NCBI RefSeq assembly: GCF_025685655.1
Contig: NZ_JAGSYG010000003.1
Span: 1-64,000, forward strand
Direction: 5' to 3'
Source: Acidicapsa ligni
GTDB taxonomy: Bacteria > Acidobacteriota > Terriglobia > Terriglobales > Acidobacteriaceae
DNA: 64,000 nucleotides
The first letter of the stretch is position 1. Every line of letters begins with the position of its first letter. Below, piece after piece: positions 27,419 to 36,235 of this stretch. Both the position numbers and the translations under genes were made by a program. A model generated the notes under the pieces. That model ran no database searches and was not told where the DNA came from. It saw only the letters and a program-made list of their open reading frames with translations.

Positions 27419-28066
27419 ATGGATGATTCGATTGAAATGGGGTGGAGCATGGACCTGAATGCGCTATACGGCACTGATGATGAATTCGAGAGGTTTGTAT
27501 ATTCACATAGTCCTGGATATGACGAACCCACTGTAAGGGCGGCATTCACACATGCAGTGCCGCTTAAGACAATCGTCATCTTTTGCTACGACGCCCGCGC
27601 GGCGGAGATACCCTTCGTGCTCGCTAAGACTCTCCCCGACGAGGTTTATCCGGGAGAGGTCGTCTATGACGAAGCCGGCATGAAGGTGGGTTCTACCGCG
27701 ACTATCATGCCGGTCGTAGTCGCGGGCGGGCGGGCAGTCGATGCGCTCCGCTCGATCACGATCGGAAATCATTTGTTCGGCGTGACCAATATCGTCGTGG
27801 TGCACCACACCTTCTGTGGCACGAGCAGCTTCACTCCCCATGGTCTTCTTGATGCCTTCAAAGCCGAGCAAGGTAAGGATCTTTCAGGGGTATATGAGCA
27901 GGAGAGCCTCGCCATCGGCAACCTTAGGGAGTCACTTGAGCACGATGTTAAGCTGCTGCGCGCATCGGTCGGCATACCGAGGTCAGTCAATATCTACGGC
28001 TACTTATTTGACATCAATACTGACGAGTTCAGGTTGGTGGTCTCGGATCCGAAGGTCGGCCGGTGA
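27419..28066 (+). CDS. Beta-carbonic-anhydrase-like protein
   Basis: 215 residues with the zinc ligands of beta-carbonic anhydrases in the right order: Cys56-x-Asp58-x-Arg60 (FCYDAR) and His130-x-x-Cys133 (HHTFC), with a Gly-rich loop between (VVAGGRAVDALRSI). Active enzymes hydrate CO2 to bicarbonate. The sequence is diverged from standard bacterial Can/CynT proteins in the flanks, so it may belong to a carbonic-anhydrase-like branch. An ATG ten codons later (MDLNALYG) is an alternative start. It is single, downstream of the AraC regulator. Confidence 0.75.
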   Translation: MDDSIEMGWSMDLNALYGTDDEFERFVYSHSPGYDEPTVRAAFTHAVPLKTIVIFCYDARAAEIPFVLAKTLPDEVYPGEVVYDEAGMKVGSTATIMPVVVAGGRAVDALRSITIGNHLFGVTNIVVVHHTFCGTSSFTPHGLLDAFKAEQGKDLSGVYEQESLAIGNLRESLEHDVKLLRASVGIPRSVNIYGYLFDINTDEFRLVVSDPKVGR

Positions 28067-28437
28067 AGTGCGGTATGCATTTGATTCTTTCAGCAAACGG
28101 CAGTAAGAGTGTTTTCCGCCGGTGGTCACTTGTCACTGAGTGAGTTCCAGAAAGAATCACGAGTCTCGTTGCGATAGCTGTGTGTGACTCTGGGGATAGT
28201 ATCGGCCGCAGTAGCTTTGCTCGCGTGGTCCGTCCCTGATGTGGATTTGTCCAAGCCCCCATTCCCCGAATGGCAGGCTATAGATTCACAGTCAACGACT
28301 GCCCCTCACCGGCTACGGCGACGAGCGTTTTTACTGGAAAGCCTTCGCAAATTCGAGAAATTCGTAATTGCTGAAACGTAATTAGTCAAAGTAAAGCCAG
28401 GCCTCCGAAAACGGAGGCCTGACAACTGCAGCAATGG
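28067..28437 (+). other. Convergent intergenic region
   Basis: 370 bp between the carbonic-anhydrase-like gene and the aldehyde dehydrogenase gene. A 65-codon frame at 28184-28381 has no recognisable content. The only clear element is the terminator at its right end. Confidence 0.5.
28398..28421 (-). terminator. Terminator after the aldehyde dehydrogenase gene
   Basis: Perfect 10-bp stem CAGGCCTCCG / CGGAGGCCTG with a four-base loop. It lies 17 bases after the stop of the minus-strand ALDH gene and is followed on that strand by a T-rich GCTTTACTTTGAC, as expected for intrinsic termination. Confidence 0.85.
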
Positions 28438-29946
28438 TCAAAATGGATACACCGCAGGTTCGTGTCTTACCGTGATCCAATGCTCCCTTGTAAATTCGTG
28501 GATGATCCAGTCGCCGCCAAATCGTCCCAGACCACTGTTCTTCTCGCCGCCGAACGGTCCTGTGGAGGTATCGTCAACACTGTGATCGTTGACATGAGTC
28601 ATGCCGGCCTCAACCTTCAAGGCAAACTGCACGCCACGTTCTCTGTCGCGCGTGAACACAGCGCTCGAAAGTCCAAACTCTGTGTCGTTGGCCATCCGTA
28701 GAGCTTCCGCTTCACCGTTCGCCTTAAGAATGGGGGCAATCGGTCCGAACATTTCCTCTCTCGCTACGGTCATCTCGTTTCTGACACCCACAAAGACGTG
28801 TGGAGGCAGAACCTGGCCTTGCGGATCGCCTCCTAGAAGCTGCGTCGCTCCCTCGGCACGGGCGCTTGCGATATGAGCCAGATGAGCCTTCAACTGCTTT
28901 TGGTTGATGACGGGACCCAAGGAGACATCAGAATTCTTCGGGTCGCCGTACTTCAAAGTTTTGACGTGAGCCACAAATCTATCAACAAACTCATCGTGTA
29001 TTTTGGCGTCAACAATGATCCGATTTGTACTCATGCAGATTTGTCCCTGATGCAAAAACCGGCCGATTACTGTCGCCCGAACTGCCTGGTCAAGATCAGC
29101 ATCGTCCAGAATGACACACGGAGCATTTCCACCGAGTTCAAGGGCAACCCGTTTAATTCGTGGCCCGGATATTGCCAACTGTCCTATATGACGCCCTACT
29201 CGAGTCGATCCAGTAAAGGAGATCAGTCTTGGAATCGGATGCAGCGAGAACGCATCGCCGATTTCCTCTATAGGACCAATCACAACGTTCAGCAACCCGG
29301 GCGGTAGGCCTGCTTCCTCATACACTTTAGCGATCAAAAGGCCGCCGGTGATGGGCGTGTCCTCTGCAGGCTTCAGAACAACGGCATTCCCCAAAGCCAG
29401 TGCCGGCGCGACAGAGCGGTGTGACAGGTACATCGGAAAGTTCCACGGGCTGATCACACCAATGACGCCGAGCGGAGATCGATAGACCCTACTTTCTTTG
29501 CCGGCCTCATCGAGCGGGAGAATATCCCCACGCATTCGATGTGGAAATGAGGCGGCCTCAAGAGTCACTGAATATACGAACTGCCATTCCAGCTCAGCCT
29601 TGGCCTTCGTGCTCCCAGATTCTCGGATGATCCAGTCCACGATTTCATCATGTCTCTCTTCGATGATCTGAGCTGAACGGAACATCACGGCTGCACGAGT
29701 CATAGGTGTCGCGGCTGCCCAGGCGATCTGTGCCGATGCAGCGGAACTGTATGCTTCATCGAGGTCGTCCTTGTTCGCCTGTTGTATTTCTGCCAGTGTC
29801 TCACCGGAGTATGGGTCAGTGTCAGCAAGTATGGATCCGTGTCTCCCTGGCCGCCAGGTGCCGTTGATGTATTGGCCGTCAAATCCTGTGTACCTCCCTG
29901 TCGAACTGTAGGAAGAACGTGGCGTGGTGGCGACTTTGACTGTCAT
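28438..29946 (-). CDS. NAD(P)-dependent aldehyde dehydrogenase
   Basis: 502 residues, full length for the ALDH superfamily. Catalytic residues: Asn169 (PWNF), Glu270 (LELGGN) and nucleophile Cys304 (GQICMSTNR); NAD(P)-binding FTGSTRVG near 244-251. The GQICMSTNR form and the overall pattern resemble benzaldehyde/vanillin/salicylaldehyde-type dehydrogenases, so an aromatic aldehyde is the likely substrate, by inference only. It is followed by a strong terminator. Upstream on the same strand come the isochorismatase-like hydrolase and the PNPOx-like protein with small gaps, perhaps one detoxification group. Confidence 0.93.
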   Translation of the reverse strand: MTVKVATTPRSSYSSTGRYTGFDGQYINGTWRPGRHGSILADTDPYSGETLAEIQQANKDDLDEAYSSAASAQIAWAAATPMTRAAVMFRSAQIIEERHDEIVDWIIRESGSTKAKAELEWQFVYSVTLEAASFPHRMRGDILPLDEAGKESRVYRSPLGVIGVISPWNFPMYLSHRSVAPALALGNAVVLKPAEDTPITGGLLIAKVYEEAGLPPGLLNVVIGPIEEIGDAFSLHPIPRLISFTGSTRVGRHIGQLAISGPRIKRVALELGGNAPCVILDDADLDQAVRATVIGRFLHQGQICMSTNRIIVDAKIHDEFVDRFVAHVKTLKYGDPKNSDVSLGPVINQKQLKAHLAHIASARAEGATQLLGGDPQGQVLPPHVFVGVRNEMTVAREEMFGPIAPILKANGEAEALRMANDTEFGLSSAVFTRDRERGVQFALKVEAGMTHVNDHSVDDTSTGPFGGEKNSGLGRFGGDWIIHEFTREHWITVRHEPAVYPF

Positions 29947-30051
29947 GGTTCATATTCCTTTCTGTAGATCCAGACGTGCTTGGATGTGGTGGTTCAGGTC
30001 ATGAACTATAAGGCGATGATGATCGTGTTCCATTGAGACCGAGCCTCTAAG

Positions 30052-30756
30052 TTAAGAGGCGCTGAACTCCATCGCCTTTACTGCTTCTTCTGTCGTCAGA
30101 ACAGCGTGTGCGAGAAATGCGAAGTTGATAAGCGCTGCGGTATAGCCGTACCCCCATTCGGGATGCTTTGGTGCTGCGGTAGCATCTTTCACCACGGCCA
30201 CCTCAAATCCTTGCTCCAGCAATTCTCGAAGGTGGGATTCAACACACATGTTGGCTAGCATTCCACCCAGAATGACTTTGACGATCCGACGCTTGCGCAG
30301 TTGAAGGACGAGGTCGTTCGTTTCCGGGCCCCAGACGCGGTGGGGCGAGACTACGATGGTTTTTCCGTCTTCGATGTACGGCTTGTAACGTTCCAACCAA
30401 TCTGCTCCAGAGCCACCCAGGCCATCGAGGCTTAATCTGCCCCGCCGGGCGAACATCTTCTCCGATGCTTCCACCGACTCGAGAGGATCGTTGAATTTCC
30501 AACCTTCGTCCTCGGGAAAGAAGTAGTGAGGCGAAATGAATACCTCAAAGCCATTTGACTTCGCCGCCTTGAAAAGCCGTTCAATGTTTTCCACGGTGTC
30601 ATTTTCTCTGAGGCTTTCGTGAAGCAAGGGCCATGCGAGGCCTTTGTCACTCAGGACATCGTTCTGCGGGTCGATGATTACCACCGCCGTGTCCGACCGG
30701 CTAAGAGCTAATCCGCCTCTAGTGGCAGGTGAGGGAGAAGGAACTGTGACGTTCAT
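30052..30756 (-). CDS. Isochorismatase-family cysteine hydrolase
   Basis: 234 residues with the cysteine-hydrolase triad: Asp29 (IIDPQND), a lysine in the middle strand region, and Cys171 in GGMLANMCVESHLREL. The family hydrolyses isochorismate, nicotinamide or other amides; substrate here is not predictable. The region YFFPEDEGWKFNDPLE is typical of the branch that is not a nicotinamidase. It is 21 bp downstream of the PNPOx-like gene on the same strand, so the two are probably co-transcribed. Confidence 0.88.
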   Translation of the reverse strand: MNVTVPSPSPATRGGLALSRSDTAVVIIDPQNDVLSDKGLAWPLLHESLRENDTVENIERLFKAAKSNGFEVFISPHYFFPEDEGWKFNDPLESVEASEKMFARRGRLSLDGLGGSGADWLERYKPYIEDGKTIVVSPHRVWGPETNDLVLQLRKRRIVKVILGGMLANMCVESHLRELLEQGFEVAVVKDATAAPKHPEWGYGYTAALINFAFLAHAVLTTEEAVKAMEFSAS

Positions 30757-30777
30757 TGATTTTGTCCTCCGTTTGGG

Positions 30778-31491
30778 TTAGGGACTGTCGGCGCCTTCGA
30801 CCTTTACTCGACGAGACACCTTCGTCTTCGTTTCATCTTTGGTCTCGGGACTTTTCTGCCCCGTGACTGCAGGTTCAGTAATACCAAGTTGTCGCCGCAG
30901 CTTTTCATTTTCGGCTTCCAACGCGACGACTCGTTCTTCGATCTCGTGCACAGCAGCGTGGATCTGATCAGCTGTATAGCGTGGCACGATGTGCTGTTGA
31001 CAGTTCCAATCAAATGCCTCGACATGAATTACAAGCACTCTCTCGATCGAAGCTTTATAGCCTGCGACTTTCACACGATCGACCCATGCCGCAGCATCTT
31101 TTCTCTCAAGGACATCCACACGCCCTAGGACCTTGAGTCGTGCTTGGTTGGGATAATCAACAAAGATCATCGCGGCCCTATTATCGGTAAGCAGGTTGCC
31201 AGTGGTGATGTATTGCTTGTTCCCAGAAAAATCTGCAAAGGCGAGAGTGTGATCGTCGATTACCTTAAGGAAGCCCGGTGGCCCACCTCTGTGCTGAACA
31301 TAGGGCCAACCGGAGGAACTTATCGTCGCCCAATAAAAGTTGTCTCGGTCAGACAGGAACTCTTTTTCGAACGCCGTGAAATGTTCTCGCGCGGCACTGG
31401 AGCCTGCAATCCTTTCATACTGGCGTCGGCTCCCGTAACGCTCCTGGAGCTTCTTGACAACAGGTGTGAAAAGGATCGAACCGAACTTCAT
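30778..31491 (-). CDS. Pyridoxamine-5'-phosphate-oxidase-like flavoprotein with coiled-coil tail
   Basis: Start at 31491 (MKFGSILFTPVV) has AGAGG six bases upstream; the longer frame to 31542 reads through the terminator hairpin of the neighbouring gene and is unlikely. Residues 40-185 follow the split-barrel FMN-binding pattern (NFYWATISSSGWPYVQHRGG, LTDNRAAMIFVDY). Residues 185-218 form a leucine/glutamate coiled coil (HEIEERVVALEAENEKL), then a charged, Lys-rich tail of about 35 residues, likely disordered. Family members reduce or bind flavin-linked substrates. Co-transcription with the isochorismatase-like gene is likely (21-bp gap). Confidence 0.82.
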   Translation of the reverse strand: MKFGSILFTPVVKKLQERYGSRRQYERIAGSSAAREHFTAFEKEFLSDRDNFYWATISSSGWPYVQHRGGPPGFLKVIDDHTLAFADFSGNKQYITTGNLLTDNRAAMIFVDYPNQARLKVLGRVDVLERKDAAAWVDRVKVAGYKASIERVLVIHVEAFDWNCQQHIVPRYTADQIHAAVHEIEERVVALEAENEKLRRQLGITEPAVTGQKSPETKDETKTKVSRRVKVEGADSP

Positions 31492-31515
31492 ATGACCTCT
31501 GAATGTGACTAAACA

Positions 31516-31543
31516 TGTGGACGGAGCGTTCGCTCCGTCCACA
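31516..31543 (-). terminator. Terminator-like hairpin after the Asp-type hydrolase gene
   Basis: TGTGGACGGAGCG and its exact complement around a two-base centre (effective GTTC/GAAC loop), 12 bases after the stop of the minus-strand hydrolase gene. It separates that gene from the PNPOx-like gene and supports the later start of the latter. Confidence 0.75.
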
Positions 31544-31554
31544 CATATGCCAAG

Positions 31555-32442
31555 CTATTTCTTCGCGAAAAATCCTTCGATGCGCGAGGCAATTTCCTCG
31601 CCATGGGTCTCAAGCGCGAAATGACCCGTTTCGAGCAGGTGTGTCTCAACCTTTGGCAGATCCCGCTTATAGGGTGTCGCGCCCTCGGGCGGAAAGATGT
31701 GGTCGTTCTTGCCCCAGACAATCAGCATCGGCGGCTGAAACTCACGAAAGAAGTCCTGAAACTGCGGATAGAGCGGCACGTTCGTCCGATAGTCGTAAAG
31801 CATGTCGAGTTGAATGTCGGCGTTACCGGGACGATCCATGCCGGCCTGATCGAGAGTGTAGGTCGTGGGATCGATCAACGTCTTGTCCGAAACACCGTTC
31901 TCATACTGCCATTTCGTCGCATCAGGCGTGGTCAGGTATTGCAGGGCGGCGCGATTCTCCGCGGTTGCTGCTCCCCAGTACTTCTTGATGGGATCCCAAA
32001 ACTCAAGCAAACCCTCGTCGTAGGCATTGCCGTTCTGGACGACGATGCCTGCAATCTTCTTGGGGTGACGAATCGCGAGGCGATAACCGATTGGAGCGCC
32101 GTAATCCATTACATAGATGATGTACTTCTCAATACCCAGCTTGATCGTCAGCTGCTCGACGAGATCCGTCATCTTTTCGAAAGTGTAGGCAAACTCCTTG
32201 CGATCGGGCATGCTGCTGAATCCATAGCCCGGATAGTCGGGAGCTATGATGTGGAACGATCCGGCCAGACGCGGGATCAGATTCCGAAACATGTTCGATG
32301 ATGTCGGGAACCCGTGCAACAGAAGGAGAACAGGAGCGCCCTTCGCACCTGCCTCGCGGTAAAAGAGATCGACGTCTCCGATGCGAGCAGTGTTGTAATG
32401 CACTGTCGTTGCGGAATTGGAAGAAACGGTTTGTGCGCTCAT
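31555..32442 (-). CDS. Alpha/beta hydrolase with Asp nucleophile (haloalkane dehalogenase / epoxide hydrolase-like)
   Basis: 295 residues. LLLHGFPTSSNMF holds the oxyanion His-Gly, the nucleophile is Asp113 in YVMDYGAPIG rather than Ser, and the C-terminal His is in LLETGHFALE. An Asp nucleophile marks the dehalogenase/epoxide-hydrolase branch, which forms an ester intermediate with alkyl halides or epoxides. No signal peptide is present. The gene is single, with its own terminator at 31516. Substrate unknown. Confidence 0.88.
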   Translation of the reverse strand: MSAQTVSSNSATTVHYNTARIGDVDLFYREAGAKGAPVLLLLHGFPTSSNMFRNLIPRLAGSFHIIAPDYPGYGFSSMPDRKEFAYTFEKMTDLVEQLTIKLGIEKYIIYVMDYGAPIGYRLAIRHPKKIAGIVVQNGNAYDEGLLEFWDPIKKYWGAATAENRAALQYLTTPDATKWQYENGVSDKTLIDPTTYTLDQAGMDRPGNADIQLDMLYDYRTNVPLYPQFQDFFREFQPPMLIVWGKNDHIFPPEGATPYKRDLPKVETHLLETGHFALETHGEEIASRIEGFFAKK

Positions 32443-32837
32443 GAGTAGCTCCTTGGAACTTGATGTGGACTAAATAATTCGTTAGCCCTCGCCCAGACCA
32501 TAAACAAAGCCCCGGCATCTTGCCTATCATGTCTTCCCATTAAGGTTCTTCCGTTAGCGGTTACACCTGATTGTGGACGCCTACATTTTCGGATAATGTG
32601 GCGATGAATGAATGAGTGGCGGGTACTTGGATCTCTTGGGCCGTCAAATCTTCTGTGTTCGCCTTTTGCGGTTGTGGCTATGGCAGGTTCCATTGAACAT
32701 TTCACGGCGAATGTGCACCTCGATCCAGCAGGCAAGTCTGAGAAAGAGGCTCCGCACTCTGAGGGGCGGTGTGGTATTAGGTGAGTGGACGCAATGTAGT
32801 TTTCGTTTGATATCTAAGTTTCAGGCTGGGGGTAAAG
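32443..32837 (+). other. Divergent intergenic region
   Basis: 395 bp between the Asp-type hydrolase (minus) and the flavoprotein disulfide reductase (plus). I see no gene and no strong repeat; it must hold promoters for both. Confidence 0.4.
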
Positions 32838-34238
32838 ATGGCATCTAGCATCATGGATTCGGAACATTTCGAAGTTCTGATACTCGGAAGTGGCGAGGCA
32901 GGAAAATACCTTAGCTGGACTCTCGGGAGCGAAGGAAAGCGCGTGGCCCTTGTCGAGAGGCGCTATATCGGTGGCTCCTGCCCCAACATTGCATGTCTGC
33001 CGAGCAAGAACATCATCCATTCAGCCAAGGTTGCTTGGTACGCGCGAAGATTGAATGAGTTTGGAATGAAGTTGCCTGAACCGGGTGTTGACATGGGCGT
33101 CGTCCGCGAAAGGAAGCGGGCCATGGTCCGGGCGTTGATCGACGTTCATAACAAGCGCTTTGCCTCCAATCACGTGGAATTCATTTGTGGTGAGGGAGTG
33201 TTCGTTGGACCACGAGCGATCTCTGTAGCCCTTCAGCAGGGAGGATCACGAGTTCTCACCGCCGATACGGTGATCGTCAGTACCGGCTCTCGCGCGACCG
33301 TTTCAGATACGCCGGGATTGCGAGCGTCAGAGCCGATGACGCACGTAGAGGAACTCGAACTCGATACACTTCCTGAACACTTGATTGTGCTTGGTGCCGG
33401 CTATATCGGCCTTGAATTCGCGCAGGCGATGGCGCGTTTCGGTTCAAAGGTCACCGTCATCGACCGGAATTCGCGATGCCTCGCGCACGAAGACGAGGAC
33501 GTTATCACGGAACTTACGCGCATGCTGTCTGCGGATGGTGTCGCGTTTAAGTTCGACAGCGCAGTTGAGTCAGTCAGCGGACGCTCGGGATCCGCAGTCG
33601 AAGTACGGATCAGCAATCCCGATGGCAAAGAATCTCTAAAAGCAACGCATCTCCTCGTCGCTACTGGCCGGACACCCAACACAGAAGGCATTGGGCTCGA
33701 AAGGGCTGGCATCGACTTAACCGATACCGGCCACATCAAGGTAGATGCCTCGTTGAAGACGACTGCAGAAGGCGTCTTCGCTGTCGGAGACTGTGCCGGC
33801 AGCCCCAACTTCACACATATTGCTTATGACGACTACCGAATCGTCTATGACGAGCTCAAAGGCGGAAGACGGGTGACCACCGGCCGCCAGGTGCCCTACG
33901 TGCTGTTCACGGACCCGGAACTCGCTCACATCGGATTACATGAAGATGATGCGAAACGCCGAAAGATTTCCTACCGATTGACGAAGCTTCCGATGGCCGC
34001 GGTGCTACGCACTCGAACGCTTGGGGAGACTGAAGGCTTCCTCAAAGCGCTCATCGGTGACGATGATCGCATCCTCGGCTTCACCGCCTTAGGCGCAGGC
34101 GCCGGAGAACTCCTGGCACCGGTTCAGCTGGCCATGAGTGCCGGCCTGCCTTACACGGCCCTCAGAGATTTAATTGTCACGCACCCCACTCTGACAGAAG
34201 GACTGGTGTACCTGTTCTCGAGTCTCGGACAGAAGTAA
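32838..34238 (+). CDS. Pyridine nucleotide-disulfide oxidoreductase (mercuric reductase/LPD-like)
   Basis: 466 residues, class I flavoprotein disulfide reductase. FAD-binding GSGEAGKYLS near 17-26, redox disulfide Cys48-x4-Cys53 (GGSCPNIACLPSKN), NAD(P)-binding GAGYIGLEFAQ near 180, FAD motif VFAVGDCAGSP, and the C-terminal His-Glu pair in HPTLTEGL. The paired C-terminal cysteines of true mercuric reductase and the N-terminal metal-binding domain are absent, so mercury reduction is unlikely. It begins a probable three-gene run with the DUF302 gene and rpiA. Confidence 0.9.
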   Translation: MASSIMDSEHFEVLILGSGEAGKYLSWTLGSEGKRVALVERRYIGGSCPNIACLPSKNIIHSAKVAWYARRLNEFGMKLPEPGVDMGVVRERKRAMVRALIDVHNKRFASNHVEFICGEGVFVGPRAISVALQQGGSRVLTADTVIVSTGSRATVSDTPGLRASEPMTHVEELELDTLPEHLIVLGAGYIGLEFAQAMARFGSKVTVIDRNSRCLAHEDEDVITELTRMLSADGVAFKFDSAVESVSGRSGSAVEVRISNPDGKESLKATHLLVATGRTPNTEGIGLERAGIDLTDTGHIKVDASLKTTAEGVFAVGDCAGSPNFTHIAYDDYRIVYDELKGGRRVTTGRQVPYVLFTDPELAHIGLHEDDAKRRKISYRLTKLPMAAVLRTRTLGETEGFLKALIGDDDRILGFTALGAGAGELLAPVQLAMSAGLPYTALRDLIVTHPTLTEGLVYLFSSLGQK

Positions 34239-34276
34239 CACGACACACAACCCAACTCTCGCAGGGAGCAATAAGC

Positions 34277-34663
34277 ATGACATCTGGACTGGTTACTCTT
34301 AGCAGCCCTCATTCGGTGAAAGAGACCCTCGCTCGCCTGGAGGAGATCTGCAAACAACACGGTGTCCCGGTCCATTTCAGGGTAGATCACTCAGGAGATG
34401 CCGCCCGCGTCGGTTTGAAGATGCCCGCCTCTGAAATGCTGACATTGGGCAATCCAAAGAATGGAACTCCCCTCATGATCGCCTCTCCAACTGTAGCGAT
34501 CGACTTGCCGCTCAAAGCACTGGCCTGGGAAGATTCCGAGGGTAAGGTGTGGCTGACGTACAACAGCACCGACTACTTGACCGAAAGGCATAATCTGCCA
34601 AAAGATCTCGTCGGGAATATCGCGGTGATCAAAGAACTCTGCGAAGGGGCAGTGAAACCTTAA
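34277..34663 (+). CDS. DUF302 domain protein
   Basis: 128 residues, soluble, matching the DUF302 pattern (IASPTVAIDLPLKALAWEDSEGKVWLTYN split over 75-105, then LTERHNLP). Function of the family is unknown; members are often near stress and redox genes. GGGAGCA precedes the ATG. It lies 38 bp after the flavoprotein and 31 bp before rpiA, all on the plus strand, which supports an operon. Confidence 0.85.
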   Translation: MTSGLVTLSSPHSVKETLARLEEICKQHGVPVHFRVDHSGDAARVGLKMPASEMLTLGNPKNGTPLMIASPTVAIDLPLKALAWEDSEGKVWLTYNSTDYLTERHNLPKDLVGNIAVIKELCEGAVKP

Positions 34664-34694
34664 GCCGGGCACGAGCCCACTGGATGAGTGAAAC

Positions 34695-35375
34695 ATGACG
34701 CAGGATCAGGCGAAGCTGTTAGCAGCAAGACGCGCAATGGAGTTCGTCTCCGATGGCATGAAGATAGGGTTGGGGACCGGGACTACCTCAACCCTGTTCA
34801 TCCATGAGTTAGGAAAGGCAGTTCGAGACGGATTGTCCATCGAGGCGATTGCCACCAGCGATGAGAGTGCTAAGCTTGCGTCAGAACTTGGAATCAAATT
34901 GACAAGCTTCCAGGACACACCTGTCCTGGATGTGAATGTCGACGGTGCTGATGAGATCGGCCCCGGGCTCGCTCTGACCAAGGGCGGTCATGGGGCGCTT
35001 CTGCACGAGAAGATCGTGGCCTCAGCTGCAAAGAAATTCATCGTTGTGGCTGACGACACGAAGGTTGTTGCGAAGCTTGGCAAGTTTCCTTTGCCGGTCG
35101 AAGTGATTCAACTGGCTTCGCCGCTGGTGATCCGTCGGCTAAAGGATTTGAGGCTGAATCCGCTTCTTCGAATGTCGGCCAATGGTGGAAAGCCATGGCT
35201 TACTGATGAAGGCAATTTCATCCTGGATTGCCACTGTGGGCAGATCGACAATCCCGAGGAAACGGCTGCAGAGATTCGCAGCATTGTCGGCGTCGTCGAA
35301 CATGGCTTATTCCTCGGCATGGCCACTCTCGCCTTGATCGCCGGTGAGAAGGGCGTACAGGAGTTGGACCGCTAG
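34695..35375 (+). CDS. rpiA: Ribose-5-phosphate isomerase A
   Basis: 226 residues, normal length. Motifs of type A isomerase are present: GLGTGTTST (substrate phosphate loop), SDESAKLA, DVNVDGADEIGP and KGGHGALLHEK with the catalytic Glu region (usually KGGGGALL; here a His replaces one Gly). It interconverts ribose-5-phosphate and ribulose-5-phosphate in the pentose phosphate pathway. Its place behind a disulfide reductase and DUF302 in a stress region, rather than with sugar genes, suggests a role in supplying NADPH flux; that is inference. Confidence 0.93.
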   Translation: MTQDQAKLLAARRAMEFVSDGMKIGLGTGTTSTLFIHELGKAVRDGLSIEAIATSDESAKLASELGIKLTSFQDTPVLDVNVDGADEIGPGLALTKGGHGALLHEKIVASAAKKFIVVADDTKVVAKLGKFPLPVEVIQLASPLVIRRLKDLRLNPLLRMSANGGKPWLTDEGNFILDCHCGQIDNPEETAAEIRSIVGVVEHGLFLGMATLALIAGEKGVQELDR

Positions 35376-35449
35376 GAGCTGTTCCGCAAGCCTCACATTG
35401 TGGGGTCGACAACAGCACTCGTTCAAAAGCGAAATTCTCACAAGTGCTA

Positions 35450-36235
35450 TCACTTCCAGACTCTGATCCCAAACACAAATGAACTCGCGTGCGTGCTGTC
35501 GCCAGCCTGACGCTGGTAGGTGGCGGAATTCCCATACGCACCCTCGTAGGTATATCCAACGTACGGAGCGAACTTCCTGCTGACTTCGTAGCGGAGCCGA
35601 AGTCCTCCGTCAATGTCGCTGAACCCCGATCCTATCTTTCTGGCTGGATCGTCCTTGCTATAGAGGTTTACTTCCGCCTGGGGTTCAAGCACGAGACGTT
35701 GTCTCAGGCGAAAGGAGTATGCTCCTTCAATTCGGCCAGCAACTCGACCATCGTTGCGAATATAAAATGTCGGGGCGAATTCAAATTCGTACGGCGCGAG
35801 ACCTTCGATGCCGATCGCGGCCCAGATCCGGTGTGGATCAGAATCCAGATCTGTGCGGACGCCGACTTGAGCGTCAAAATACGACATCCGGGGAACCGGA
35901 CGATCGTAGAGAAACTCATGGTCGCCATCGCTCATCGACGATCCGTCAACGAAGCCTTCGGACTTCACCCAAAGACGATTGAAGTCATTTCCCACCCAAC
36001 CTTCACCGTCCCAGCGGAATCGCGTACCTGATGCATTTGACCGGCCCTCCAGCTGGTCGAAGACAAAGTGTGCAAAGACTCCGTTATCCATTACCGGTGG
36101 ATTCCAGCTCTTGGTTTGAGGCGGGGTCGGAGCGTCCACGGATTGCCCCGTCGCCTGTCTGCAAGCACAGCCGCACAATATTAATGCGGCAAGAAAGAAA
36201 TACTTGAGGGCAAAGAAATCTCCAGAACTCTTCAC
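35450..36235 (-). CDS. copB: Copper resistance protein B, outer-membrane
   Basis: 261 residues with a signal sequence (hydrophobic 11-28, Cys-rich LCGCACRQA at its end) and a beta-barrel-like body. CopB/PcoB features are visible: VFAHFVFDQLEGR, the GEGWVGNDFNRLWVKSEG strand pair, YDRPVPRMSYFDAQVGVR and the closing FVFGIRVW. It is the outer-membrane partner of the multicopper oxidase CopA; its ATG overlaps the copA stop by 4 bp. The usual Met-rich N-terminal region is almost absent here. Confidence 0.9.
   Translation of the reverse strand: MKSSGDFFALKYFFLAALILCGCACRQATGQSVDAPTPPQTKSWNPPVMDNGVFAHFVFDQLEGRSNASGTRFRWDGEGWVGNDFNRLWVKSEGFVDGSSMSDGDHEFLYDRPVPRMSYFDAQVGVRTDLDSDPHRIWAAIGIEGLAPYEFEFAPTFYIRNDGRVAGRIEGAYSFRLRQRLVLEPQAEVNLYSKDDPARKIGSGFSDIDGGLRLRYEVSRKFAPYVGYTYEGAYGNSATYQRQAGDSTHASSFVFGIRVWK

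Noticed and set aside
32838..34238. True mercuric reductase (MerA)
   Set aside because: The C-terminal cysteine pair and N-terminal metal-binding domain are absent, and no other mer gene is near.
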